Assembly: GCA_021819435.1 (NCBI GenBank)
Contig: JAKARB010000003.1
Location: 62,001-126,000 of the forward strand
Direction: 5' to 3'
DNA from: Pseudomonadota bacterium
GTDB taxonomy: Bacteria; Pseudomonadota; Gammaproteobacteria; Burkholderiales; Burkholderiaceae_C
DNA length: 64,000 bases
The notes beneath the pieces are model-generated. The model ran no database searches. It saw nothing but the letters and a program-made list of their open reading frames with translations, and had not been told where the DNA came from. A program made the translations under genes and the position numbers. Positions 8,435 to 18,761 of the stretch are shown piece after piece. Each line of letters opens with the position of its first letter. Position 1 is the first letter of the stretch.

Positions 8435-10696
8435 ATGCCTCCGAGTTCTTTTCCCTCCGCATTGCTGCGCCTTGCACACACCGCCAAACGGGCCAGCCTG
8501 GCGATGGGGCTTGCTCTGCTGTCGACATCGGCCGCACAGGCGGTCGAGGCCCTTGCACAAGCTCGCACCGAGCAGGTCACCGTGAGCTTGCTGCCCAGCC
8601 ACGGCCAGGTGGTGCCCGGCGGCACGTTGCGCGTGGGCATCCGCCAGGTGCTGGCTCCGCACTGGCACACCTATTGGGTGAACCCGGGGGACTCCGGCAT
8701 GGCCACACGGTTGCAATGGCACCTGCCACCGGGTTGGCAGGCTGGCGCCATCCAGTGGCCCGTTCCGCAGCGCATCGATGTCGGGCCCATCACCAACCAC
8801 GGCTATGAGCGCGAGGTGACGCTGCTCGTCGATGTGGCAGCGCCGCGCGATGCGGTGGTCGGCCAAGCCACCGAGCTCGCGGCGGATGTGAGCTGGCTCG
8901 TCTGCCAGGACGTTTGCATCCCGCAGCAGGCCAGCTTGTCGGTGCCCGTCACCATCGGTCATGAAGCGGTGGCGATCGATGCCAACCGCGAGGCGTTGCT
9001 GGCCGCGCAGCGCTCTCTGCCGCGCCACACCGATGTGCCCACTGAGGTGCTGCACACATCCCAGGGCTTGTTGATCGGGCTGTCGGGCCAACCCGCCACG
9101 GGGCAGGAGGTCTACTTTTTCGCCGAAGCCTGGGGCGTCACGCAGCACAACGCCAAGCCAGTCGTCCATCAGGCCGGTGGCCGCTGGTGGTTGCTGGCGC
9201 CGCATGGCGACGATGCGCGCCACGCGGGCGACGAGGTCTCGGGGGTGTTGCGCATCGGCGCAGCCGGCACCGAAGTGCGGACCACGCTCGTCGCAGCACC
9301 GCCAGCCCTGCTAGCTGGTCTGACCTGGACGCGGACGCAAGCCGATTCTTCCGATGCGAAGGCCCATATCACACAGCCAGGCCCTGACGCCCCGCACGCG
9401 CTCGCACCTGTGGCGGAAATCGATTTCGACGCGATCACCTTCCTCACCGCCTTGAGCCTGGCCTTTCTCGGTGGCGTGATCCTCAACCTGATGCCCTGTG
9501 TGTTCCCGGTGCTGTCGATCAAAGCCCTGTCCCTTTTGCAGCACCCAGACCGCAGCCGTTCACAGCGCATCGCGCAGGGCTCGGCCTACGCCTTTGGCGT
9601 GGTGCTGAGCTTCGTGGCGCTGGCGGCGTTGCTGCTGGCCCTGAAGGCCACGGGGCGAGAGGTCGGCTGGGGCTTCCAGTTCCAGCAACCCACCTTCGTG
9701 CTGCTGCTCGGCGGCTTGCTGTTCGCGGTGGGCCTGAACCTGCTGGGCGTGTTCGAAGTGGGCCAGGGCCTCGCGGGCATCGGCGGTCAGTTGGTCGAGC
9801 GCGAGGGCCTTGGCGGCAGCTTCTTCACCGGCGTGCTGGCCACCGTCGTGGCCACGCCTTGCACCGCTCCGTTCATGGCCAGTGCGGTGGGCTATGCGCT
9901 CACGCAAACGGCCGGCGTGGTGCTGGCCATCTTCACCTCGCTGGGCCTGGGCCTGGCCACGCCCTACCTGTTGCTGAGCACCTGGCCCGCGCTGCAACGC
10001 CGCCTGCCCCGACCTGGCCCGTGGATGCTGCGCTTCAAGCAGGCCCTGGCATTTCCGATGTTCGCGTCGGTCGTGTGGCTGGTGTGGGTGCTGGCGCAGC
10101 AGACCGGGCCCGATGGCGTGGTGGTTGCCTTGGGGGCGCTGCTGGCCATCGGCCTGGCAGGTTGGCTGCTGGGCACGGCCCAGTTCAGCCGTGGTGCGAC
10201 CTGGCCACGCCTTGGCCGAGGGCTGGCCGGCGCGCTCGTGCTGGCCACCATCGGCGTTGGCGCCTGGTCGCTGCCCGAGACCGGGGGCGCTTCATCGACA
10301 CCGACAGCCGCATCGGCCCCGAACGGCGCCGCATGGGAGCCGTTCTCACAAGCCCGGCTGGACGCCTTGCGCGCCGAAGGCAAACCGGTGTTCGTCAACT
10401 TCACCGCGGCCTGGTGCATCACCTGCCTCGTCAACGAACGGACTGCGCTGAGCCAGGATCGCGTGCTGTCTGCGTTCAAGTCGCTGGGCGTCACCTACCT
10501 CAAGGGCGACTGGACCCACCAGAACCCCGAGATCACACGCGTGCTGGGCCAGCATGGCCGCAGCGGGGTGCCGCTTTACCTCTTCTTCGGCGCTGGCTCA
10601 CAGACGCCCGCCGCCGTGCTGCCTCAGGTGCTCACGCCAGATATCGTCATCCAGGCCATCGGTGGCGCTCACCTGAGCGCGTCTTCCCAACCCTGA
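8435..10696 (+). CDS. DsbD/ScsB-family protein-disulfide reductase
   Basis: Inner-membrane thiol transporter of the DsbD superfamily (753 aa from the ATG at 8435; the upstream part of the track ORF covers the promoter and is rejected). Order: signal peptide to about AAQAVEA; periplasmic N-domain with HWHTYWVNPGDSG and CQDVCIPQ; roughly eight membrane helices carrying the two family motifs NLMPCVFPVLSIKALSL and ATPCTAPFMASAVG; and a C-terminal thioredoxin-like domain with AAWCITCLVNE. Electrons from cytoplasmic thioredoxin would pass to periplasmic partners. The N-domain resembles ScsB/DipZ-like proteins more than classical E. coli DsbD. It is followed 15 bp on by a redoxin, and periplasmic thiol reduction is also needed by the Ccm system at 22-28 kb. 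Confidence 0.9.
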   Translation: MPPSSFPSALLRLAHTAKRASLAMGLALLSTSAAQAVEALAQARTEQVTVSLLPSHGQVVPGGTLRVGIRQVLAPHWHTYWVNPGDSGMATRLQWHLPPGWQAGAIQWPVPQRIDVGPITNHGYEREVTLLVDVAAPRDAVVGQATELAADVSWLVCQDVCIPQQASLSVPVTIGHEAVAIDANREALLAAQRSLPRHTDVPTEVLHTSQGLLIGLSGQPATGQEVYFFAEAWGVTQHNAKPVVHQAGGRWWLLAPHGDDARHAGDEVSGVLRIGAAGTEVRTTLVAAPPALLAGLTWTRTQADSSDAKAHITQPGPDAPHALAPVAEIDFDAITFLTALSLAFLGGVILNLMPCVFPVLSIKALSLLQHPDRSRSQRIAQGSAYAFGVVLSFVALAALLLALKATGREVGWGFQFQQPTFVLLLGGLLFAVGLNLLGVFEVGQGLAGIGGQLVEREGLGGSFFTGVLATVVATPCTAPFMASAVGYALTQTAGVVLAIFTSLGLGLATPYLLLSTWPALQRRLPRPGPWMLRFKQALAFPMFASVVWLVWVLAQQTGPDGVVVALGALLAIGLAGWLLGTAQFSRGATWPRLGRGLAGALVLATIGVGAWSLPETGGASSTPTAASAPNGAAWEPFSQARLDALRAEGKPVFVNFTAAWCITCLVNERTALSQDRVLSAFKSLGVTYLKGDWTHQNPEITRVLGQHGRSGVPLYLFFGAGSQTPAAVLPQVLTPDIVIQAIGGAHLSASSQP

Positions 10697-10711
10697 ACAT
10701 CAGGAGTCCTC

Positions 10712-11329
10712 ATGCAACGCAGAACGCTCGTCTCGACCCTGTTCGCCGGACTGCTCGCCAGCGCCGCTTTGCCTCCGGCCTGGGCCGTTGAGGTGCAGCA
10801 GGCCGCACCCGATTTCACGGCACCAGGAGCCGATGGTCGGCCCATCCAGCTCAGCGCCTACCAAGGCAAGGTGGTGGTGCTGGAGTGGACCAACCACGAC
10901 TGTCCCTTCGTCAAGAAGCACTACGAGAGCGGCAACATCCCCAAGCTGCAGAAGGAAGCCGCGGCACAAGGCGTGGTGTGGCTGCAGGTCATCTCGTCGG
11001 CCCCCGGTCAGCAAGGGCATGTCGACGCCGCCACGGCCAAGCAGGTCAACGCATACCGCGATGCCAAGCCAGCAGGCATCGTGCTCGATGAAAACGGCGC
11101 GGTGGGCAGGCTGTATGGTGCGCGCACGACCCCGCACATCTTCGTGATCGACCAGCAGGGCAAGCTGGCCTACAAGGGTGGCATCGACAGCATCCCGTCG
11201 AACCGGCCCGAGGACATTGCCGAGGCAGAGCCTTATGCACGCAATGCCATCCAGGCCACGCTCAAGGGCCAGCGGGTGGCCAAGGCCAACACCCAGCCTT
11301 ACGGCTGCTCGGTGAAGTACGGCGGATGA
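10712..11329 (+). CDS. Secreted redoxin / AhpC-TSA-like thioredoxin-fold protein
   Basis: Thioredoxin-fold protein of 205 aa with a signal peptide (cleavage near PAWAVE). The core reads APDFTAPGADGRP, then the active-site region WTNHDCPFVKKHYESGNIP with a single cysteine, and a cis-Pro region RTTPHIFVID. The mature chain has one other Cys near the C-terminus (YGCSVKYGG). This matches the redoxin family often annotated as AhpC/TSA. It starts 15 bp after the dsbD-type gene, so it is a plausible periplasmic partner of that reductase. Substrate is unknown. Confidence 0.85.
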   Translation: MQRRTLVSTLFAGLLASAALPPAWAVEVQQAAPDFTAPGADGRPIQLSAYQGKVVVLEWTNHDCPFVKKHYESGNIPKLQKEAAAQGVVWLQVISSAPGQQGHVDAATAKQVNAYRDAKPAGIVLDENGAVGRLYGARTTPHIFVIDQQGKLAYKGGIDSIPSNRPEDIAEAEPYARNAIQATLKGQRVAKANTQPYGCSVKYGG

Positions 11330-11385
11330 TCAACAGCTTTCGCTCATGCTCGGGTGTGCGAGCCGATCGTCGCCATGAGTGCGTT

Positions 11386-11424
11386 GTGCGCATGCACGAA
11401 CCGCAGCATCCACATGGCGGCTAG
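11386..11424 (+). promoter_or_regulatory. Possible further copy of the GCATGC element upstream of the haloperoxidase gene
   Basis: The 299-bp gap 11330-11628 holds no gene. In it GTGCGCATGCACGAA resembles the TGAGCGCATGCACAA at 8340-8354, but the CGCTTCAC half is absent. GGCTAGCCA follows at about the distance of a -10 region. No terminator hairpin with T-run is evident after the redoxin gene. This is a weak candidate. Confidence 0.25.
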
Positions 11425-11628
11425 CCAACAGTGCGTCGCGTCGGCATCCACTGACCCATGGGAATTGACGGTCATGACCAGCGATTTCCTCCGCTAGACA
11501 CGTCGCAAGCCCCTGCTCATGACCCTGGAACAACCCTTGCGCAATGAAGCCCACCTGCTGTCGTTTCAGCAGGCTGGTGACCACCGGCCAACCGAACAAC
11601 CGGCCGATCAACACACAAGGAAGATTCC

Positions 11629-13404
11629 ATGTCCAGACAGGTCAAACCAACGCTCGAGGCTGTCCCAAACGATGCTTCTCAGGAAGTTCCCGCCCGTCGC
11701 CGTTTCATCGGCACCACCGGTTCGCTGGTGGTCGGTGGCGCGCTGACGGGCTTGAGCGCCCAGGCCGAAGCCACCGACCTCTGGTCGCGTGGCTTCGGCC
11801 ACGGCTCGCTCGATGAGTCGCTCAAGGCCCGCACACTTCGGCTGCGCACCGAACGCGCGATCTCCAACCACCAGGTGCCCATTCCGCGTCACCAGGACAA
11901 CGACGACGAAGAGCGCTACACCAACCTCATCGGCACCGACACCCGTGGCCTGCCGCACAACGCCCGCGGCGAGGTCGACCTGGCCGCATGGGCCACGCTC
12001 AAGCAGGCCGTGACCACGCGCACGGTGGCCGATTTCGAGAAGGTCCAGCTCGGTGGCGCACGCAAGCTGGTCAACCCGCTGGGCACCTTGGGGCTCAACC
12101 TGACGGGCCTGGCCTCCAACCAGATCGCCGTGCCGTCCGCGCCCGCCTTGGCCAGCGCCGAACGCGCCTCCGACGCGGTCGAGATCTACTGGCAATCGCT
12201 GCTGCGCGAGGTGCCCTTTCACGAGTACCGCGCCGACACCAGCAACGCCTTGCTGCGCGCCGCCGCCGCCGAGATCAGCCAGTTGCCGGGTTACGTGGGC
12301 CCGCGAAACGCCGCCGGCCAGGTGACGCCGGACCTGCTCTTCCGTGGCACGGCGCGCTACCTGGACCGCAGCGACGGCAGCGGCCGCACCGCGCGCACCG
12401 TCGTGCCGCCGGGCGTGGCCATCGGTCCCTACATCTCGCAGTTCCTTCTGCTTGACGTGCCGTACGGCGTGTCCTTCGCCTCGGCCTTGATCCGCACGCA
12501 AACACCGGCCAACGAGTTCCTGAACCAGCCCGCCGAATGGCTGGCCATCCAGAACGGCCAAAATCCAACACGCTCCTTGGCCTTCGACAACACGCTGCGC
12601 TACGTGAGCACGGGGCGGGACCTGGCCGAGGTGGCCCGGGGCTCGGCCGGCGCCGGCGCGGCGTTGCAGATCCTGTCGACCGCGCGCAGCAGCAACCCAT
12701 TGCGCGTGGGCGGCATCGGGGCCGCGCTCAGCCCCACCAATCCTTACCTGCAGGCGATCACGACCTCGGCCAGCGCGGCGGGCAGCTTCTCGGCCGCTTA
12801 CCTGCAAGGCCTGCTGCCGCTGGGCGTCTCGCGCGGCATCCGCGCGGCCTACTGGCTCAAGTGGTTCGTGCACCGCACGCTTCGCCCCGAAGCCTATGGC
12901 GGGCTCGTCCACCAGCGGCTGGCCAACCAGGTGGCCTACCCCCTGCATGCCAGCATCCTGCAATCCGAAGCGGTCTCGCGCAGCCGGCAGAAGCACGGCA
13001 CCTTCCTGCTGTCACACGCCTACCCCGAAGGCGCGCCGATCCACAGCTCCTACCCGGGCGGCGCATCGGTGAGCGCGGCCGTGCAAGTGACACTGCTCAA
13101 GGCCTTCTTCGACGAAAGCACGCCCATCCCCAACCCGGTCCAACCCGATCCGCTGGACCCGACGAAGCTGGTGCCCTACAACGGCCCCACCCTGACGGTC
13201 GGCGGTGAACTCAACAAGCTGGCCACCAACCTTGGCGTGGGCCGCAACTGGGCGGGCATCCACTGGCGATCGGACGCAGGAGCATCGCTGGCCCTCGGTG
13301 AAGAAGTCGCTATCGCCCTGCTGCGCGATGAGAAGCGGACCTTCGCCGAACCCTTCGAGGGCTTTCGCTTCACCCGCTTCGACGGCAGCGCCGCGGTGAT
13401 CTGA
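11629..13404 (+). CDS. Vanadium-dependent haloperoxidase-like (PAP2 superfamily) protein
   Basis: 591-aa member of the vanadium haloperoxidase / acid-phosphatase superfamily, exported by a probable Tat signal (RRRFIGTTGSLVVGG). Family motif 1 is KWFVHRTLRPEAYGG. Motif 3 is GRNWAGIHWRSDA, which fits R-x5-H-x3-D. At the motif 2 position, normally P-S-G-H, it reads SSYPGGASVSAAV: the His that acts as acid/base is replaced by Ala in an ungapped match. The GELNKLATNLGVGRNWAG segment recalls algal and cyanobacterial bromoperoxidases. ATG 11629 follows an AAGGAAG site. It may be a redox-inactive relative, a phosphatase-like enzyme or a vanadate-binding protein; haloperoxidase activity should not be assumed. 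Confidence 0.82.
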   Translation: MSRQVKPTLEAVPNDASQEVPARRRFIGTTGSLVVGGALTGLSAQAEATDLWSRGFGHGSLDESLKARTLRLRTERAISNHQVPIPRHQDNDDEERYTNLIGTDTRGLPHNARGEVDLAAWATLKQAVTTRTVADFEKVQLGGARKLVNPLGTLGLNLTGLASNQIAVPSAPALASAERASDAVEIYWQSLLREVPFHEYRADTSNALLRAAAAEISQLPGYVGPRNAAGQVTPDLLFRGTARYLDRSDGSGRTARTVVPPGVAIGPYISQFLLLDVPYGVSFASALIRTQTPANEFLNQPAEWLAIQNGQNPTRSLAFDNTLRYVSTGRDLAEVARGSAGAGAALQILSTARSSNPLRVGGIGAALSPTNPYLQAITTSASAAGSFSAAYLQGLLPLGVSRGIRAAYWLKWFVHRTLRPEAYGGLVHQRLANQVAYPLHASILQSEAVSRSRQKHGTFLLSHAYPEGAPIHSSYPGGASVSAAVQVTLLKAFFDESTPIPNPVQPDPLDPTKLVPYNGPTLTVGGELNKLATNLGVGRNWAGIHWRSDAGASLALGEEVAIALLRDEKRTFAEPFEGFRFTRFDGSAAVI

Positions 13405-13511
13405 TCCCCATGCCAGCCAGCGCGCTCCGAACCGGCAAGGGGCGCGCCAAGAGCCTGCCGCAGGAACCTGGTCACCGGGGCCTGCGGGGCGAGGGCCGGC
13501 AGGCAATGCGT

Positions 13512-14075
13512 TCAGGACTTGCGGGCTTTCGGCAGGTAGTGCCAACGCGTGCTCAGCAGGATGATGCCGACCGACACCAAGGTCACGCCCGCCGACAACC
13601 ACAGGGGCCAGGCCGAGGCGCCGAACCGATCGGGATAGAGGTTCCAAGCCGTGGCCAGGCCCACGCCGCTGCCTCCAAGCACCAGCACCGCGCAAGCGTG
13701 GTCGTGAAAGCGCCTCGCCTTGTTGGCTTGCGCAGCCCAACGGGCGTCGGTGTTGTAGCTCGGCAAGTGCTGGTGCGCACCCTCTAGCTGCTCAAGCTCT
13801 GACAGGAACTGCCGCAGGTTGGTGATGGCCCGCTCGCTCTTGTGATTGAGCAAGGCCAGGCAGGCCGCCGCCACCGGAAAGCCCTGCACCAGCCACTCGA
13901 CGGGCAGCACGATGCTGTCGCGCTGGATGCGCAAGGCCACGAGCGCGGCCAGCAGGCTGACCACCAGCGTCACGTACAAGGCCAGCGCCTGCTGCCGCTG
14001 GCCGATGCGGGCGTTGACCTCTTGGTAAGCAGCGACGAAACGGTAGTTGGCATCGACGAAGGATTTGGCGCTCAC
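13512..14075 (-). CDS. Four-helix membrane protein of unknown function
   Basis: 187 aa. Two hydrophobic hairpins are visible: about residues 30-50 (ALYVTLVVSLLAALVAL) and 60-78 (LVQGFPVAAACLALLN), then about 128-146 and 152-170. Between them lies a charged, probably helical cytoplasmic segment. The layout is reminiscent of SLATT-type membrane proteins but I do not recognise a family. It lies 47 bp downstream of groEL on the same strand and may be cotranscribed. No function is assigned. Confidence 0.7.
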   Translation of the reverse strand: MSAKSFVDANYRFVAAYQEVNARIGQRQQALALYVTLVVSLLAALVALRIQRDSIVLPVEWLVQGFPVAAACLALLNHKSERAITNLRQFLSELEQLEGAHQHLPSYNTDARWAAQANKARRFHDHACAVLVLGGSGVGLATAWNLYPDRFGASAWPLWLSAGVTLVSVGIILLSTRWHYLPKARKS

Positions 14076-14122
14076 GGTGTCTCCTCAAGCGGCATGACAC
14101 CGCTCGCGCCATGATGCCCGAA

Positions 14123-16110
<1,988 letters not shown>

Positions 16111-16144
16111 GGGAAGCAGGCTCCAGGAATGGTTGAACAAGGTA

Positions 16145-16162
16145 GCGGTTCGGCTGAACCGC
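16145..16162 (-). promoter_or_regulatory. Hairpin in the groES leader
   Basis: GCGGTTC and GAACCGC flank GGCT, 35 bp upstream of the groES start. This could form a short stem in the mRNA leader. No CIRCE element (TTAGCACTC-N9-GAGTGCTAA) and no convincing heat-shock sigma promoter were seen in the 120 bp before groES. Whether the stem regulates anything is unknown. Confidence 0.3.
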
Positions 16163-16231
16163 CCTTGCTGTCGAAGTGAGACCGACTCTAGCGACCTGCA
16201 AGAGCGCCCGTTTGGATGAATGCGCAGATGC

Positions 16232-17689
16232 TCATGCGTTATGCGAACCAACGCTCAGGCCACCACGGATGGGTCGATCCCAGCGCTGTCTGCCCGTGAG
16301 GAAATGAACCCAACCCCAGACACCGCCGGCCAGGCGCAACAACTGAAACGTCCAGGGCTCGATCACGGCCGTCAACAGGGTGCCTCCCAGCGACAAACTC
16401 CCGACGTCGCCACGCCAGCGGCGATGGCCGCGCCACAGCCACGCCTGACAGGCGAGGTCGAACAGGGCTTTCACGCCCACACAGGACGCGACCACAAACA
16501 CCAGCGACATCCGGCCGCGTGCCAGCGACCACAGCAGCATCCACCAACCGCCGACCCCGATCAGGGGCTGCACGGTGTCAAGCGCCTTGATGGGCAGCAT
16601 CCGCAGGCCAACCGGGCCATATCGCCGCACACCCACCATGTCCCGATACCACCACTGTGTTTGCAGGAAGCCGGCGTACCAGCGGCGCCGCTGGCGCAGG
16701 AAGGCCATGGCCGGGGCAGGTGCTTCGGTGCGGGCCTGGGCGTCGCCCAGCACGGCGGTGCGCCAGCCGAGGCGACGCTGTGCGCCGACCCGCCGCAAGC
16801 GGTGGATGACTTCGTAATCCTCTACCAGGCAGTCCGGGTCGAAGCCGCCGACGTCGCGCAAGGGTCCGCACCGGAAGGCCGCGAAAGCCCCTGAGATCAG
16901 CAACAGGCCGCCCAGGTTCATCCATGCGCGCCGGGCCATGAAGTTGCGCAGGTACTCGTGCTGCTGGAACCACTGAAGGAGCCGGCCTCTCGCGGTCGGA
17001 ACGCAGACGGGCGTGAGCACGCCTGTGGCAGCCACCAGCCGGTCGTCTTGCGCGAAGGCGCTGACGACGGCCTGCAAGGCGCCCGGCTCCAGCCAGGTGT
17101 CGGCGTCGACCGTCAGCACGATGTCGGCCTCCACGGTGGCGATGGCCGCGTTCAGCGCCGAAGCCTTGCCGCCATGCGACAGGCGCATCCAGCGCAGGTC
17201 CGCCGCGTTGGGCGATGCCTCACCGACGACCTCACCGCTGCCGCTCGGCACGAGCCCGAACCGATGGCGCAACAAACATTCGGTGGCATCTGTCGACCCA
17301 TCGTCCGCGATGACGATCAGATCGGGCTTGCGTGACTGGCCCCGCAAACCCGCGATGGTCGCCGGCAGCACCGTTGCTTCGTTGTGCGCGGCGACGATGA
17401 CCGCCAGACGCAACTCGCTCCGCTGCGCAATGAGTTCAGCGGGGCGGCGCTGCCTTCCTCGCACCAGGTCGCGGTTGAGCCAGCAGACCAGGCCCTGCGT
17501 CAAGCCGTCATGCAACAGGAACCAGGCCGCCAGCCATGCCCAGCCACCTGGTGGGTCGAACGCGATGACCAAGAGCAAGCCGATCCAACCCATGATCGCC
17601 AGCCCGTGCCAAAACAGGCTTGCCCATGGCACCACGAGTGCGTGGTGGCGCGGAGCGTGCAACCGGCGCGCTTCGGCCAGCGCCTGCAT
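16232..17689 (-). CDS. Membrane glycosyltransferase, family 2
   Basis: GT2 enzyme of 485 aa using the ATG at 17689; the longer track start would run into the upstream gene. N-terminal hydrophobic helices ([32 protein letters not shown]) precede the catalytic domain: [22 protein letters not shown], the DxD-type [17 protein letters not shown] and the R/QxxRW-type [10 protein letters not shown]-terminal helices follow. The pattern matches processive or poly-N-acetylglucosamine-type synthases (BcsA/PgaC group), but the sugar cannot be told from sequence. It lies 58 bp after the dienelactone-hydrolase gene and 121 bp before groES. Confidence 0.87.
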   Translation of the reverse strand: MQALAEARRLHAPRHHALVVPWASLFWHGLAIMGWIGLLLVIAFDPPGGWAWLAAWFLLHDGLTQGLVCWLNRDLVRGRQRRPAELIAQRSELRLAVIVAAHNEATVLPATIAGLRGQSRKPDLIVIADDGSTDATECLLRHRFGLVPSGSGEVVGEASPNAADLRWMRLSHGGKASALNAAIATVEADIVLTVDADTWLEPGALQAVVSAFAQDDRLVAATGVLTPVCVPTARGRLLQWFQQHEYLRNFMARRAWMNLGGLLLISGAFAAFRCGPLRDVGGFDPDCLVEDYEVIHRLRRVGAQRRLGWRTAVLGDAQARTEAPAPAMAFLRQRRRWYAGFLQTQWWYRDMVGVRRYGPVGLRMLPIKALDTVQPLIGVGGWWMLLWSLARGRMSLVFVVASCVGVKALFDLACQAWLWRGHRRWRGDVGSLSLGGTLLTAVIEPWTFQLLRLAGGVWGWVHFLTGRQRWDRPIRGGLSVGSHNA

Positions 17690-17747
17690 GGCCGTGCAGG
17701 CCACAGCGGATGGACCTGATCCAGGGCAGGCCACTCCTGTCGCGGGA

Positions 17748-18650
17748 TCAGCCACGCAGGTGCTGATTGAAGAACGCCACCGTGCGCTGCCAGGCCAGCT
17801 TGGCCGCCGCCGCGTCGTAGCGGGGCGTGGTGTCGTTGTTGAAGCCGTGCTGTGTGCCGGGATAGACATGTGCCTCATAGCGCACCTTGGCCTGCTTGAG
17901 CGCGGCCTCGTACTTGGGCCAGCCGGCGTTGATGCGCTCGTCGTTCTCGGCGTACTGGATCAACAGCGGCGCCTTGATTCGGGCCACGTCCTCTTCGGGC
18001 GGCTGGCCGCCGTAGAAAGGCACCGCAGCGTTCAATTCGGGTAACTGCACCGCGAGGTAGTTCGAGATGCCGCCGCCATAGCAAAAGCCCACCACGCCCA
18101 CCTTGCCGTTGCCCGCCGGCAGGCCCTTGAGCCATTGCGCCGCCGCGACGAAGTCGGCACGCGACTTGGGCTGCTCCAGCTTCTGGAACAGCTCTCGCGC
18201 CTTGTCCTCGTCACCGGGGTAGCCGCCCAGCGGAAACAGGGCATCGGGCGCGAAGGCAACGAAGTTGTCCAATGCCAGGCGCCGTGCGATGTCGGCGATG
18301 TGCGGGTTCAGGCCACGGTTCTCGTGCACCACCAGCACGGTGGGCAGCTTGCCCTTGGCCGCGGCTGGTTGCACCAGGTAGCCACGCACCTTGCCGTATC
18401 CCTGCGGTGAGTCGATCTCCACCCACGAGGCGATGATGCGCGGGTCCTCTGGCGGGACCTGCTGGGCATTCGCGAAGTTCGGTGCCAGTTGTGCCAACAA
18501 GGCCTCGGCGGAGACCGCTGCCGTGGCGTACTTGCCCGCACCATGCAAGAAACCACGCCGGTCCACCAGGCCGTGGACGTACTGGTCGAACAGGCGCAGC
18601 ACTTCGGGCGCGAAGTCTTGGGCGGTCAATCGGGTCTGGTTGGATGCCAT
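17748..18650 (-). CDS. Dienelactone hydrolase family protein
   Basis: Alpha/beta hydrolase of 300 aa, start chosen at ATG 18650 (MASNQTRLTAQDF) with a GAGGAGAACC site upstream. The cysteine nucleophile elbow GFCYGGG and the late His in PGTQHGFNND are visible, with the acid expected near YAENDERI. An internal hydrophobic stretch after DRRGFLHGAGKYATAAV resembles a twin-arginine leader, so export is possible. Family members hydrolyse dienelactones or other esters; the substrate here is unknown. Confidence 0.88.
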   Translation of the reverse strand: MASNQTRLTAQDFAPEVLRLFDQYVHGLVDRRGFLHGAGKYATAAVSAEALLAQLAPNFANAQQVPPEDPRIIASWVEIDSPQGYGKVRGYLVQPAAAKGKLPTVLVVHENRGLNPHIADIARRLALDNFVAFAPDALFPLGGYPGDEDKARELFQKLEQPKSRADFVAAAQWLKGLPAGNGKVGVVGFCYGGGISNYLAVQLPELNAAVPFYGGQPPEEDVARIKAPLLIQYAENDERINAGWPKYEAALKQAKVRYEAHVYPGTQHGFNNDTTPRYDAAAAKLAWQRTVAFFNQHLRG

Positions 18651-18761
18651 GGGGTTCTCCTCGGGGAACTGAGCGGGTGAAGGTTCACTTGGCGCGACCG
18701 CTGGCAATGCATGCCCCTTCGCGTTGATTTGCGTGCACATGCTCGAGGCATCGTCACGGCA

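Noticed and set aside
16111-16231. CIRCE or heat-shock sigma promoter ahead of groES
   Set aside because: No TTAGCACTC-N9-GAGTGCTAA and no clear sigma-32 boxes found; only a short hairpin.
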